NCBI GenBank assembly: GCA_022340805.1
Contig: JAJDNF010000047.1
Span: forward strand, 1-64,000
DNA from: Chromatiaceae bacterium
Lineage (GTDB): Bacteria > Pseudomonadota > Gammaproteobacteria > Chromatiales > Chromatiaceae
DNA length: 64,000 nucleotides
Direction of reading: 5' to 3'
Shown here piece by piece: positions 42,961 through 52,555 of the stretch (position 1 is its first letter; each line of letters opens with the position of its first letter). The notes beneath the pieces are model-generated. The model was not told the DNA's origin, searched no databases, and worked only from the letters and a program-made list of their open reading frames with translations. Both the position numbers and the translations under genes were made by a program.

Positions 42961-43812
42961 ATGGCAAGTGTAATCAACACCAACGTAATGTCCCTGAACT
43001 CGCAGCGTGCGCTGATGAAATCGCAGGCCAGCATGGCCACCTCGCTGCAGCGCCTGTCGTCGGGTCTGCGCATCAACAGTGCCAAGGACGATGCGGCCGG
43101 CCTGGCCATCGGGCAGCGTTTCACCGCACAGATCCGCGGCCTGGAGCAGGCCAACCGCAACGCCAACGACGGGATCTCGATGCTGCAGACCGCAGAGGGA
43201 GCGCTGGACGAGGTGGGCAACATGCTGCAGCGCATGCGCGAGCTGGCCGTTCAGTCGCGCAACGGGACCGTGAGTGATTCGGACAAGAAGTCGTTGAACG
43301 CAGAATATCTGCAGTTGCGTGACGAAATGGACCGGATTTTCAAGTCCACTGAATTCAACGGTACATCATTGCTGGGCAAGACCTCCAGCCTGGTCATGCA
43401 GGTCGGTTTCAAGGCTGGCGCCGATCACCAGATCAAGGTTTCAACCTTCAATATGACGAGCCGTACCTATGCTGGCGGAGGTATCTCATTCATCGTGGGG
43501 GCGACGGCTTCTCGGCAGATTTCAGCCGCCAGCAAGGCTTCCTTCATGATCAGCAAATTGGATGCTGCAATCGACAATATTTCGAAGAAGCGTGCCGATT
43601 TCGGTGCCAAGCAGAACCGTCTCGAGTCCGCCGTGCGCAACAACGCGAGCATCATCGAGAACCAGAGCGCGGCACGCAGCCGAGTGATGGATGCCGATTT
43701 CGCCGCCGAGACCGCCAACCTGACCCGTTCGCAGATCCTGCAGCAGGCCGGTACCGCGATGCTGGCCCAGGCCAACGCGATGCCGCAGACAGTGCTGTCG
43801 CTGCTGCGTTAA
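42961..43812 (+). CDS. fliC: Flagellin 2 (short form)
   Basis: A 283-residue flagellin with ASVINTNVMSLNSQRALMKS, SSGLRINSAKDDAAGLAIGQ and C-terminal NQSAARSRVMDADFAAETAN, ending AMPQTVLSLLR. Like flagellin 1 it has a minimal centre, here enriched in Lys/Ser/Thr (KASFMISKLDAAIDNISKKR), giving possible O-glycosylation sites. GGAG precedes the ATG. It heads flaG, fliD, fliS and fliT. The central third has more A/T and lysine codons than its surroundings. Confidence 0.95.
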   Translation: MASVINTNVMSLNSQRALMKSQASMATSLQRLSSGLRINSAKDDAAGLAIGQRFTAQIRGLEQANRNANDGISMLQTAEGALDEVGNMLQRMRELAVQSRNGTVSDSDKKSLNAEYLQLRDEMDRIFKSTEFNGTSLLGKTSSLVMQVGFKAGADHQIKVSTFNMTSRTYAGGGISFIVGATASRQISAASKASFMISKLDAAIDNISKKRADFGAKQNRLESAVRNNASIIENQSAARSRVMDADFAAETANLTRSQILQQAGTAMLAQANAMPQTVLSLLR

Positions 43813-43846
43813 CAGGGTGGGCAACCTCATTATTCGAGGTGCCTGA

Positions 43847-43899
43847 TGTTTGGCGGATTCCGCCAGACAAATGTCGGACCGCGGGGGTTCCCCCCGCGG
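43847..43899 (+). terminator. Two adjacent hairpins after flagellin 2
   Basis: The first stem pairs 43847-43856 with 43860-43869 around an ATT loop (one G-T pair). The second pairs CCGCGGGG with CCCCGCGG at 43879-43899. There is no T-run, so they may be partial terminators or mRNA stabilisers that favour flagellin over flaG-fliD. Confidence 0.45.
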
Positions 43900-43974
43900 G
43901 TTCCGGAGGGCAGACCCCAGGCCGCGGGCCATGTTTCAGGGGTAAGTCCTTCCGGCTGACAGAGGTGCATTGAG

Positions 43975-44334
43975 ATGGCTAATGACATCGGTATGATCAA
44001 GTCCGTCCTTCCCCTGGGGGCACAGAACGGCCCCGGCGCGCCTAGTGGGCGTGTCGAGTCGGAATTCCAGGCGAAAGGCGACCCCAAGAGTGTCCGTGAG
44101 ACAGGAAAACAGGCGGAGTCGCTGGATAGCATGGTTTCAGATCTGAATTCACTGGTACGCGAGTTGCATAGAGAACTCAGGTTCTCGATCGATCAGGATA
44201 GTGGCGATACCGTCATCAAGGTGGTCGACCGCGAGACCGAAGAGGTGGTTCGGCAGATTCCCAGCGAGGAGCTGATGCGTCTGCGGAAGCGCCTGCAGGA
44301 GGCGGCAGGGGTGATTTTTCAAGACTCCGCCTGA
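43975..44334 (+). CDS. flaG: Flagellar protein FlaG
   Basis: The 119-residue protein has a variable N-terminal half and the conserved FlaG C-terminus (LRFSIDQDSGDTVIKVVDRE, then EVVRQIPSEELMRLRKRLQE). FlaG affects filament length in polar flagellates. It stands between flagellin 2 and fliD, its usual place. Confidence 0.92.
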   Translation: MANDIGMIKSVLPLGAQNGPGAPSGRVESEFQAKGDPKSVRETGKQAESLDSMVSDLNSLVRELHRELRFSIDQDSGDTVIKVVDRETEEVVRQIPSEELMRLRKRLQEAAGVIFQDSA

Positions 44335-44376
44335 ACTTGGCGCAGATGAACGGACTGGAGCGAGGGAGATGTCGAG

Positions 44377-45711
44377 ATGGCGATTACCGCAGCCGGCGTA
44401 GGGTCGGGGATAGATATCGAGTCGATCGTCTCGCAACTGATGACGCTGGAGCGTCAGCCGCTGGTCGCGTTGCAGCGGCGGGAATCGGACACCCGGGCGC
44501 AGATCTCCGCCTTCGGCAACCTGAAGAGCGCCATTTCTTCGTTTCAGGATGCCATGCAAGACCTCAGCACCCTGGACGCGTTCCGCGTTTTCCAATCGGA
44601 ATCCTCTGACGAGGGGGTGATGACCGCGACTGCCAGTGGCGCAGCCGCCAACGGCATCTATAACCTCAACGTGACCCGGCTGGCACAGAATCATAAGATG
44701 GGTTCCGATGCCTTCGCCGAAACCGATACTCTTGGAGGCGGTGCCGGCGATGCGCTCACCCTCACGGTCGGTGCCGATTCGACCACGATCGATCTGAGCA
44801 CGGCCAAGACGCTGGCCGAGATTCGCGACGCGATCAATTCGGCCACCGACAACCCGGGCGTGACCGCGACCATCCTGAATGTCGGCGGCGGCAATCAGCG
44901 CCTGATCCTGACTGCCGAGGAATCCGGCTACGACAGCCGAGTGCAGCTGGGTTTCGCCGGTGGGGTCAATGCGGCGAGCTTCAACTTTGCGACGACCAAC
45001 CAGGACAGTCTCGGTGCGGCGCTGGTCGACCTGACCGAGTTGGACGCCTCGTACAGCATCGACGGCTTTGCGCTGACCTCGGCATCCAACAATATTTCGA
45101 CCGTGATCGACGGTCTCGACATCGCGCTCAAGGGCCCGGGCGCCGCGACCCTCAATGTGACGCGCGATACTGCCGCGATCGAGGAGTCGGCGAAGGCATT
45201 CGTCGATGCCTACAACAATATCTTCAGCACGATCGATACGCTGCGCGAGGGTGAGCTGGGCGGCGATTCGACCCTGCTGAGTGTCGGGCGCCTGATGCGC
45301 GGCGTCCTGAATGCCGCGCCGGCCGGTCTCGACGGCAGCTACAATGCGCTGTCGCAGCTGGGCATCAAGACCGATCGGGACACCGGGCAGCTGACGCTCA
45401 ACAGCAGCGATTTCGGCCAGGCCCTGGATACCGATTTCGCCGGTGTCGCGCAGCTGTTTGCGAACGACGACCAGGGCTATGCGTTCCGCTTCGAGTCGCT
45501 GGCGAACAGTATGCTGGACGACAATGGCGTGATCGACGGCCGGGTCGACGGCCTGAACGAGCGCGTGCGGCGCCTGGAGGGCGATCAGGCTGAACTGGAG
45601 CGGCGCCTGGATTTGCGCGAGGTCGCGCTGCGCCGACAATATTCCGCGCTGGATCAACTGGTTGGCAGCCTGCAGAGCACCAGCACCTTTCTGTTGCAGA
45701 ATTTCTTCTGA
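44377..45711 (+). CDS. fliD: Flagellar filament cap protein FliD
   Basis: The 444-residue cap (HAP2) has the N-terminal VGSGIDIESIVSQLMTLERQ motif, the hook-associated middle domain with NVTRLAQNHKMG and DNPGVTATILNVGGGNQRLI, and a C-terminal coiled coil (VDGLNERVRRLEGDQAELER, then LRRQYSALDQLVGSLQST). GAGGGAG lies upstream of the ATG. FliT, encoded two genes later, is its chaperone. Confidence 0.95.
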   Translation: MAITAAGVGSGIDIESIVSQLMTLERQPLVALQRRESDTRAQISAFGNLKSAISSFQDAMQDLSTLDAFRVFQSESSDEGVMTATASGAAANGIYNLNVTRLAQNHKMGSDAFAETDTLGGGAGDALTLTVGADSTTIDLSTAKTLAEIRDAINSATDNPGVTATILNVGGGNQRLILTAEESGYDSRVQLGFAGGVNAASFNFATTNQDSLGAALVDLTELDASYSIDGFALTSASNNISTVIDGLDIALKGPGAATLNVTRDTAAIEESAKAFVDAYNNIFSTIDTLREGELGGDSTLLSVGRLMRGVLNAAPAGLDGSYNALSQLGIKTDRDTGQLTLNSSDFGQALDTDFAGVAQLFANDDQGYAFRFESLANSMLDDNGVIDGRVDGLNERVRRLEGDQAELERRLDLREVALRRQYSALDQLVGSLQSTSTFLLQNFF

Positions 45712-45815
45712 CCATGGCCGCGAATCGCCGGCATTTGGTGACTCGAATTCCCTCAATATCCTTCGCCCTGTGCCGTTAGTCTGAGTGTCCGCAGATGACC
45801 CTGGAATGCAAATAA

Positions 45816-46256
45816 ATGACCTACGGCAAGAAACGTTCGGGCGTCGCCCAGTACGGCAAAGTCGCAGCTGAATCCGAAGTCGCCTATGCGAACCCGCATC
45901 GCCTGGTGCAGATGCTGATGGAGGGTGCGCTGGAAAAGGTGGCGACCGCCAAGGGCTGTATCGAACGCAACGACCTCGCCGGGAAGAGCCGGCAGATCAC
46001 CTGGGCCATGTCGATCATCAATGGTCTGCGCACCAGCCTCGACATGGAGGCGGGCGGTGCGATTGCGGTGAACCTCGATGACCTGTACGCATACATGGTC
46101 CGCCGCCTGATCGATGCCTCGGCACAGAACGATGCCGCGGCACTGACCGAGGTGATCGATCTGATGCTCGAGATCAAAGGCGCCTGGGACGTGATGCCAG
46201 AAGAGGTCCGCAAGACCGGTGGCAGCAAGTTTTCCATCGACCAAGAGGCAAGCTGA
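45816..46256 (+). CDS. fliS: Flagellin export chaperone FliS
   Basis: A 146-residue helical protein with the FliS pattern: YANPHRLVQMLMEGALEKVA, then a CIERNDLAGKSRQITWAMSI segment and a C-terminal EIKGAWDVMPEE helix. It binds the C-terminal D0 region of flagellin before export. fliT follows by three bases. Confidence 0.95.
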   Translation: MTYGKKRSGVAQYGKVAAESEVAYANPHRLVQMLMEGALEKVATAKGCIERNDLAGKSRQITWAMSIINGLRTSLDMEAGGAIAVNLDDLYAYMVRRLIDASAQNDAAALTEVIDLMLEIKGAWDVMPEEVRKTGGSKFSIDQEAS

Positions 46257-46259
46257 ACG

Positions 46260-46571
46260 ATGTCCCCGTCGCGCCACCGCCTGCTGGACGATGCACTGGA
46301 CATGAGCCGGCGCATGGCCGAGCTCGGTGACGCAGGCGACTGGGATGGCGTTATTGCGCTGGAGCCGGAACGCCGCGGCCTGCTCGAACAGGCCTTCGCC
46401 ACCCACGCGCCGGTCGACGAATTCGTGACGGAGCGTGTCCGGGCCATTCTCGACCTCGACAAGCGGCTGGTGGCACAGAGCATCGCGGCACGCGACCAGA
46501 TCGCCGAGGAACTCGGTCAACACAACAAGGGTCGCAAGGCGGCGAACGCCTATCACGCAGCGCGTGGCTAA
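46260..46571 (+). CDS. fliT: FliT-like flagellar chaperone
   Basis: A short helical 103-residue protein right after fliS. The pattern GDWDGVIALEPERRGLLEQA in the first half resembles the FliT helix pair; sequence conservation in this family is low, so order after fliD-fliS is the main support. It would bind FliD and perhaps the flagellar master regulator. Confidence 0.75.
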   Translation: MSPSRHRLLDDALDMSRRMAELGDAGDWDGVIALEPERRGLLEQAFATHAPVDEFVTERVRAILDLDKRLVAQSIAARDQIAEELGQHNKGRKAANAYHAARG

Positions 46572-46705
46572 GCTGGATGCGGTGCCAGTCGGCTTGCCCG
46601 GCTAGCTGATCCGAACCGTCCGCATCCTCGATGCGACTGTGACTTGCGGGTTTGTATCGCGACAGCGCAGGTCGAATTCGCGGCGCGGGGTGGCTGCCAG
46701 GCCCT

Positions 46706-47758
46706 TCAACCAAACCACTCGGTGAACTCCGCGCTGGCCCGCTCCAGGTCCTCGATGCGGCCGATGTCGATCCAGTAGTCGCGCAGCGGGAAGCTGCCCA
46801 CGGTGCGATTCTGCGCCATCAGTGCATTGAACAGCGTGGGTATGTCGTAATACTCGTCCCGTGGGATCAGGTCGATGGTCTCGGGGTTGAGGATATAGAT
46901 CCCGGCGCTGACGTAGCGGCGCTCCATCGGTTTTTCGACCATCTGCATGACCTGGTATTCGTCGTTGATCTGCAGCACGCCATACGGGATCTGGTAGCTG
47001 TACTCGCGCATCGCAACCGTGGCCGAAAATCCCTGGCGCTGATGGAAGTCGAGCAGGCGGACGAAATCCACCTTGGTCAACAGGTCGCCGTTCATCACGA
47101 CGAATGGCTCGCGCGGCCTTTCGGGCAGCAGGGTGAGCGCGCCGGCGGTGCCCATCCGGTTTGGCTCCTCCACGTAGGAGATCTCCAGGTCCCAGCGGCT
47201 GCCGTCGCCGAAATGATCGCGGATCATGTCGCCGCGGTAGTTGATGCACAGGGTTATCCGCTGGAAACCCTGCGCGGCGAAATTCTCGATGATGGTCTCC
47301 AGCACCGGCCTTGAGCCGACCTTCAGCAGCGGCTTCGGGATGTCGTTCGTCAGCGGTCGCAGGCGCGCGCCCAGGCCGCCGGCCATGATCACGATCGGGG
47401 TATTGCGCTCCGGCTCCACCGGCAGTTCGTAGCGGACCAGATCGGCCACACAGCCTGCGGCATCGAGCAGCGGCAGGTGGCGCAGGCCGTGGCGGTGCAT
47501 GGTGCGTTGCCAGATCTCCTTGCCTTCGGCCAGCAGCCCGGTGATCGGGTTGGGGTTCATCACCTCGCTGACGGCGGTCTCCACGCCCTGGCCGCGCAAC
47601 AGCGCACGGCGCACGTCGCCGTCGGTCAGGGTGCCGGCCAGGTGGCACTCGTCATCCATCACCAGGGCGATCTGCATCGCACCGGCATCCAGTACCTGCA
47701 GCGCGTCTTTCAGCGTGGCGTCACGCCCGACGCCGATGTCCTTCCAGTTTTTAGTCAT
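46706..47758 (-). CDS. ptmE: CBS-domain nucleotidyltransferase, PtmE-like (GDP-glucosamine synthesis)
   Basis: The 350-residue protein has two N-terminal CBS motifs (residues 8-115, [17 protein letters not shown]) followed by a sugar-phosphate nucleotidyltransferase domain ([47 protein letters not shown]). In the GDP branch of legionaminic acid synthesis PtmE makes GDP-glucosamine from glucosamine-1-phosphate. It is the last gene of the legB-legC-legG-legF-legI-legH-ptmE operon and overlaps legH by eight bases. Confidence 0.85.
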   Translation of the reverse strand: MTKNWKDIGVGRDATLKDALQVLDAGAMQIALVMDDECHLAGTLTDGDVRRALLRGQGVETAVSEVMNPNPITGLLAEGKEIWQRTMHRHGLRHLPLLDAAGCVADLVRYELPVEPERNTPIVIMAGGLGARLRPLTNDIPKPLLKVGSRPVLETIIENFAAQGFQRITLCINYRGDMIRDHFGDGSRWDLEISYVEEPNRMGTAGALTLLPERPREPFVVMNGDLLTKVDFVRLLDFHQRQGFSATVAMREYSYQIPYGVLQINDEYQVMQMVEKPMERRYVSAGIYILNPETIDLIPRDEYYDIPTLFNALMAQNRTVGSFPLRDYWIDIGRIEDLERASAEFTEWFG

Positions 47759-48407
47759 CGAGGGTTCGCTTGGTTCTGCCCGGTACGCCGGCGACCAGCG
47801 TCATGGGTTCGACATCTTTCGTTACAACCGAACCGGCAGCAATAATCGCGCCATTCCCGATGCTTATGCCCTGGATCACCGTCGCGCCGGCACCGATGTG
47901 CACGCCGGTGCCGATCTCGCATTCGCCGCACAGGATGGCACCGCTGGCGACGTGGCTGTGTTCGCCCAAACTGCAGTCGTGTTCGACCACGGCACGCGAG
48001 TTGACCAACACGTTGTCGCCGAGGCGCACGCCCGGGCCGAGCAGGCTGCCTGCCAGCAGCTGGCAGCCCTGGCCGAGATGCACGTCGAGTGCAGAGACGA
48101 TCGCCGCCGGGTGCCGCACAGTGGCAAAGTGGTAGCCGCCGCGTTGCATCTGCTCGAACAGCGCACGGCGCTGTCGCGCGGGGCCTACGGATCCAATGCC
48201 GTTGACCAGCTGTATGGATGCGGGGAGGTGTTGGCCGACCACGCTGTCGTCGCCGAGCCAGGCGATTCCCGGCGCCAGGTCGGGCAGCGGCTGCGGGGCA
48301 GTGAAACCGAGCACCTGCCGGCCGCTCAGGCGTAGGCAGTCGACCAGCACCCGGGCATGGCCGCCGCCGCCGAGGATGATCACCGGCAGTGGATCCGGGC
48401 TGCTCAC
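47751..48407 (-). CDS. legH: Legionaminic acid pathway N-acetyltransferase (PglD/LegH-like)
   Basis: The 218-residue protein has an N-terminal Rossmann-like sugar-binding part ([18 protein letters not shown]) and a C-terminal left-handed beta-helix of hexapeptide repeats with the catalytic His in [20 protein letters not shown]. This is the PglD/NeuD form that acetylates the 4-amino group of an UDP- or GDP-linked amino sugar. It overlaps legI by four bases. Confidence 0.85.
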   Translation of the reverse strand: MSSPDPLPVIILGGGGHARVLVDCLRLSGRQVLGFTAPQPLPDLAPGIAWLGDDSVVGQHLPASIQLVNGIGSVGPARQRRALFEQMQRGGYHFATVRHPAAIVSALDVHLGQGCQLLAGSLLGPGVRLGDNVLVNSRAVVEHDCSLGEHSHVASGAILCGECEIGTGVHIGAGATVIQGISIGNGAIIAAGSVVTKDVEPMTLVAGVPGRTKRTLDD

Positions 48408-49480
48408 TCGATCACCTCGTCCGCGTTGTAGTCACGCGGCGAGGGCCGGTTCAGCAGATCCCAATAGTCCAGCGGCGAGCGGCCGTGGCCGGGGCGCTTA
48501 ATGGTCAGGTTGGTGGCGCTGAACGGCTCGCCCGCGGCGATGGCGCGGGCGGCCACGAGGCTCTTGCGCGCGACCTGCGCGTTGCGTTGCTCGGCCGCGG
48601 TCGGCGTCTTGTGGTGGCTGCCGAGCGCCAGGCTGACCGCGCGCACGGCCTTCACCAGGGCCGCCAGTTCATCCGGTTCCAGCGAGGCGACGTGGTCGGG
48701 GCCGGGCAGCCTGCGATCCAGCGTGAAGTGCTTTTCCAACAGCGTCGCGCCGCGTGCGGCGGCGGCAATTGACACCTCGATGCCCAGCGTGTGGTCCGAA
48801 TAGCCCACCGGCAGGTCGAAAGCGTTTGCCAGCGTGTCCATCGCGCGCAGATTCACCTGGTCGAGCGGGCAGGGGTATTCGGTGGTGCAGTGCAGCAGTG
48901 TTACGCGCTGTCGCAACGCATCGTGTGCCTCCGGGAGGTCGAGCGCGGCAGACAGGGCGGCGCGATCGCGCGGGTCACCGTGCTGCAGGTAGCCGAAGGC
49001 CACCACGCCCAGCGCCTCGCGAACCTCGTCCAGCGTGGCCATGCCGGTGGACAGGATCAGGTCGCGACCGGCGCGCGCCAGCTGCAGCAGCAGTGGCCCG
49101 TTGGTCAGTTCGCCGGAGCCGAGCTTGATGCGTTGCAGGCCGAGTTCATGGACCAGGAAATCGGCGCTGCCCGGGTCGAACGGCGACGACAGAAATTCGA
49201 TGCCATGTGCGGCACAGCGGGCCATCAGCGCATGGTGATCCTCGGGCCCGAGCACCAGTCGCTGCAGCATCGCCAGCTGCGAGCCGGCATCACCGTCGTT
49301 GCGGACCTGGTAGTCGGCCTGGCGCGCGCTGCCGGTGACCAGCGCCTCGGGTCGGAAGGTCTGGAACTTTACCGCATCGGCACCGGCGCCAGCCGCCGCA
49401 TCGACCATCGCCAGGGCACGGTCGAGATCGCCGTTATGGTTCACGCCGGCCTCGGCGATGATGTAGACAGGCGCGGTCAT
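48404..49480 (-). CDS. legI: N,N'-diacetyllegionaminate synthase (NeuB family)
   Basis: The 358-residue aldolase condenses phosphoenolpyruvate with a six-carbon diamino sugar to make a nonulosonic acid. It has [32 protein letters not shown], the metal/PEP segments KLGSGELTN and [19 protein letters not shown], and a C-terminal SAF (antifreeze-like) domain [20 protein letters not shown]. The cluster context points to legionaminic rather than sialic acid. Both ends overlap neighbours by four bases. Confidence 0.9.
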   Translation of the reverse strand: MTAPVYIIAEAGVNHNGDLDRALAMVDAAAGAGADAVKFQTFRPEALVTGSARQADYQVRNDGDAGSQLAMLQRLVLGPEDHHALMARCAAHGIEFLSSPFDPGSADFLVHELGLQRIKLGSGELTNGPLLLQLARAGRDLILSTGMATLDEVREALGVVAFGYLQHGDPRDRAALSAALDLPEAHDALRQRVTLLHCTTEYPCPLDQVNLRAMDTLANAFDLPVGYSDHTLGIEVSIAAAARGATLLEKHFTLDRRLPGPDHVASLEPDELAALVKAVRAVSLALGSHHKTPTAAEQRNAQVARKSLVAARAIAAGEPFSATNLTIKRPGHGRSPLDYWDLLNRPSPRDYNADEVIE

Positions 49481-50199
49481 GGCGTCGGCTGCGTCCCGCG
49501 GCGCTCGAGCAGCAGCCCGGCGATATCGAAGTCGATCGCGCTGTCGATGTCCACCGAGCGCTCGCGCGGCATGATGTAGGCGTAGCTGTTGTCGTCCATC
49601 TCCAGGCTGCCGGTCTTAAGAAGTCGGGCGCAGTTGTACACGTATACCGCCCCGTTCAGGCGATAGCTCTTGGGCAGGTCCTGCGACCGCGTGCTGCGGA
49701 TGCCGGGCCGGAAGAAGCCGCCCATCGACCGGTCGGCAGGCAGGGTATTGCTCCATTCCGCTGGGTGGTCGGTCTCGCACACGCTGATCACCGCATCGGC
49801 TCGCTTCTCCAGTAGCAGCTCGATGGCGTTGTCGATGTCCGCTGCGGTGCGCAGCGGCGAGGTGGGCTGCAGCAGCACCAGGTAGTCGTAGTGCTCGCCC
49901 GCTGCCGCCAGGGTGCTCAGCGCGTGCAGTGCGACGTCGCACGTGGTCGCGGTGTCGGTAGCCAGTTCAGCCGGCCGCATGAAGGGCACCGCGGCGCCGT
50001 GTTCGCGGCCCGCCGCGGCAATCTCCGAATCGTCGGTGGACAGGATTACCCGATCGACGTGCCTGGCCGCTGTGGCGGCCGCCACGGTCCAGGCCAGTAA
50101 CGGCCTGCCGGCCAGTGGCAGCAGGTTCTTGCGTGGCAGCCGCTTGCTGCCGCCGCGGGCGAGAATCAGTCCGAGAAAGCTCGGTCGCTGCGCCGACAT
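49477..50199 (-). CDS. legF: CMP-legionaminate cytidylyltransferase
   Basis: The 240-residue enzyme activates the nonulosonic acid with CTP. It shows the ILARGGSKRLPRKNLLPLAG nucleotide-binding loop, the substrate motif LQPTSPLRTAADIDNAIELL, and the final ERSVDIDSAIDFDIAGLLL of the family. It starts with the last base of the legG stop codon. Confidence 0.9.
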   Translation of the reverse strand: MSAQRPSFLGLILARGGSKRLPRKNLLPLAGRPLLAWTVAAATAARHVDRVILSTDDSEIAAAGREHGAAVPFMRPAELATDTATTCDVALHALSTLAAAGEHYDYLVLLQPTSPLRTAADIDNAIELLLEKRADAVISVCETDHPAEWSNTLPADRSMGGFFRPGIRSTRSQDLPKSYRLNGAVYVYNCARLLKTGSLEMDDNSYAYIMPRERSVDIDSAIDFDIAGLLLERRGTQPTP

Positions 50200-51365
50200 C
50201 AGTCACAGTCCCTGTCGGCGAAGCCCTTGCGCAGCAGGTCCTGTGCCTCCCAGGGCCCGGTCAGTACCGCCATGATGCGCTCGGTCGCGCGCCCGTCTCC
50301 GTAGGGATTGACGACCCCACGACAGTCCATCGCAAAGGCCTGCGCGATGGCGGCCCGGATCGCAGTTGCCTCTGGTGGACAGTCAAGCACGGACGCGGCC
50401 TTGATCCTTCCGGTCTGGCGGTCGCCGACGTTTACCGTGGGGATTCCGAACGTGGGCGCCTCGTAAAGGCCGCTGGAGCTGTTGCCGACGACTGCATCGG
50501 CGTTCGCAAGCAGGCCGTAGTAAAAACGCTGCCCCAGTGACACATGCTGTACGGCATTGTCGCGCTCGGCGACAAAGGTCCTGATCCGTTCGTTGACGGC
50601 CTGCCCGCGTGGATCCGCATTGGCCCCGGTGAATACCAGCCCTACCGATCCGCCGAGTTCCGCAAGGGCCGCCAGCAGTTGTTCGAGTTGATCCAGCGCG
50701 TCTTGCTGATCGAGTGTGGCGGGATGGAAGGTGACGGCGAGATTGCGTTCCTGCAGGTTCATCCCGAGTCGCTGTTCGAGCTGCTGCCGGTCAGGTGGCG
50801 AAATCTGCCGGATCTGGTCTATGCCGGGGCTCCCGGTGATAAAGACGCGTCCATCGGCCTCGCCAAGCTGCCGCACACGCCGCGCTGCTGCCTCGTGGGT
50901 AACGAAATGCAGGTGCGCCATCTTGGTGATGGCATGGCGGATGGCGTCGTCGAACGCGCCCTCGGTCACGTCTCCGCCGGCGATATGGGCCACCGGGATT
51001 CGGGCGATCAGGGCGGCCTGCACGGCACCCAGAATCTCGTAGCGGTCACCAAGCACCAGGACGAGGTCTGGCTGCAGCCTGGCGAATGCGCCGGCAAAAC
51101 CGCTCACGGCATTGCCCAGGCCCCGGGTGATGGTATCCGTTTCGTCGTCGTCCAGACCGAGTGGTACCGCGACGTCGATCACGAATCCGTCGCGGTGGAT
51201 AACGTCTGCCGTGAGGCCGAAGCGGCTTTCCAGGTGACTGCCGGTGACAGCGAGTTGCAAGCTCAGGTCGGGATGGTGGTGCAGGGCGCGCAGGATCGGC
51301 AGCAAGAGACCGTAGTCGGCACGCGAACCGCTGACCGCGCAGATCCGGCGCGGACTGGCGTTCAT
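50199..51365 (-). CDS. legG: UDP-N-acetylglucosamine 2-epimerase family, hydrolysing (LegG-like)
   Basis: The 388-residue protein removes the nucleotide while epimerising C2 to give the free diamino sugar for LegI. It has the N-terminal VSGSRADYGLLLPIL, VLGDRYEILGAVQAA and C-terminal GNSSSGLYEAPTFGIPTVNV motifs of the hydrolysing epimerase group. The frame is open to 51926, but the ATG at 51365 overlaps the legC stop as ATGA and begins the family N-terminus. Confidence 0.9.
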   Translation of the reverse strand: MNASPRRICAVSGSRADYGLLLPILRALHHHPDLSLQLAVTGSHLESRFGLTADVIHRDGFVIDVAVPLGLDDDETDTITRGLGNAVSGFAGAFARLQPDLVLVLGDRYEILGAVQAALIARIPVAHIAGGDVTEGAFDDAIRHAITKMAHLHFVTHEAAARRVRQLGEADGRVFITGSPGIDQIRQISPPDRQQLEQRLGMNLQERNLAVTFHPATLDQQDALDQLEQLLAALAELGGSVGLVFTGANADPRGQAVNERIRTFVAERDNAVQHVSLGQRFYYGLLANADAVVGNSSSGLYEAPTFGIPTVNVGDRQTGRIKAASVLDCPPEATAIRAAIAQAFAMDCRGVVNPYGDGRATERIMAVLTGPWEAQDLLRKGFADRDCD

Positions 51366-52552
51366 GCAGTCACCTGCGTGGCAGGCACCAGGTTCGCGGA
51401 ACTCGGCAGGCAGACCCCGCGCGCGAAAAGGTCCTCTGCCACCGGCAGTTCGGCGCGCGGCATGTCCGCATACATGGACAACCGGTGCAGCGGCGTCCAG
51501 AACGGTCGCAGCAGCAGTCCATCCGCATGGGTCTCGGTCAGCAGTGCATCGCGCTGGGCGCGATCGGGCAGCAACAGCAGGTTCAGCCAATGGTTGCTGT
51601 GACAGCCTGGTGGTTCGACGAACAGCCGGGCGCCATCCAGGCCGGAGAATGCCTGCGCATAGGCGCCGGCCAGGCGGCGCTTGGCTGCCAGCAGCCTGGC
51701 AAGCCGTTCGAGTTGGGCGACGCCGAGTGCTGCGTTGAGGTTCGGCAGGCGGTAGTTGAAGGCGACCTCGTCGTGCTCGAAGGCCCAGGCGTGTGGCAGC
51801 TTGGCGGTGGTGGTGAGATGTCTGGCGCGCCGCGCAAGATCTGGATCGCCGGTCAGCACCGCGCCGCCGCCGCCGGTGGTGATGACCTTGTTGCCATTGA
51901 AGCTCAGTGCGGTCAGGTCGCCCCAATGGCCCGCATGCCGGCCATCGCGCAGGCTGCCCAGTGCCTCGGCAGCGTCCTCGATCAGTTTCAGTCGATGACG
52001 GTCGGCAAGGGCGCGCAGCGCCGGCATGTCGGCGACATGGCCGAGCACGTGCACGACCACCAGCGCACGGATCGGTCGACCGGTCTGCCTGTTGATGCAG
52101 ACGCCGCCGCGCTGCTCGGCTACCCGGTCCAGGTGCGCATCGAGTGCCACCGGGTCGACCCCGAGCGTCGCCGCTTCGCTGTCGACGAAATGCGGGATGG
52201 CGCCCATCGCAGCGACCGGATTCGCGGTGCCGACGAAGGTCAGTGCGGGCAGCAGCACCTCATCGCCGGGCTGCACGCCGGCCAGCAGCAGGCAGGTATG
52301 CAGCGCGGCGGTGCCGTTGACGGTGGCGACCGCATGGCCGATGTCGGTGTGCTCTGCCAGGCCCTGTTCGAAGCGGTCCACATAGGCACCCACCGAGGAA
52401 ACCCAGCCCGAGTCGAGACAGTCTTTGACCATCTCCCAGGCGTCGGGTTGCAGATCCGGTTCGTGCAGCGGGATCGGCCGCGTTGCCGGGAGCAGGGCTT
52501 GCAGTCGCACCAGTACGTTGTCGACCAGGTTGTGCGTGGCGGCCTGCTGCAT
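51362..52552 (-). CDS. legC: PLP-dependent sugar-4-aminotransferase (LegC-like)
   Basis: The 396-residue DegT/DnrJ/EryC1 aminotransferase places the 4-amino group on the 4-keto sugar made by LegB. It has NGTAALHTCLLLAGVQPGDE, LIEDAAEALGS with the PLP-contact Asp, and FNGNKVITTGGGGAVLTGDP with the Schiff-base Lys. The start is 3 bases after legB ends. Confidence 0.9.
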   Translation of the reverse strand: MQQAATHNLVDNVLVRLQALLPATRPIPLHEPDLQPDAWEMVKDCLDSGWVSSVGAYVDRFEQGLAEHTDIGHAVATVNGTAALHTCLLLAGVQPGDEVLLPALTFVGTANPVAAMGAIPHFVDSEAATLGVDPVALDAHLDRVAEQRGGVCINRQTGRPIRALVVVHVLGHVADMPALRALADRHRLKLIEDAAEALGSLRDGRHAGHWGDLTALSFNGNKVITTGGGGAVLTGDPDLARRARHLTTTAKLPHAWAFEHDEVAFNYRLPNLNAALGVAQLERLARLLAAKRRLAGAYAQAFSGLDGARLFVEPPGCHSNHWLNLLLLPDRAQRDALLTETHADGLLLRPFWTPLHRLSMYADMPRAELPVAEDLFARGVCLPSSANLVPATQVTA

Positions 52553-52555
52553 ACG

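Noticed and set aside
46621-46635. Hairpin CGCATC-CTC-GATGCG as terminator between fliT and ptmE
   Set aside because: The stem is only six pairs and no T-run is present on either strand.
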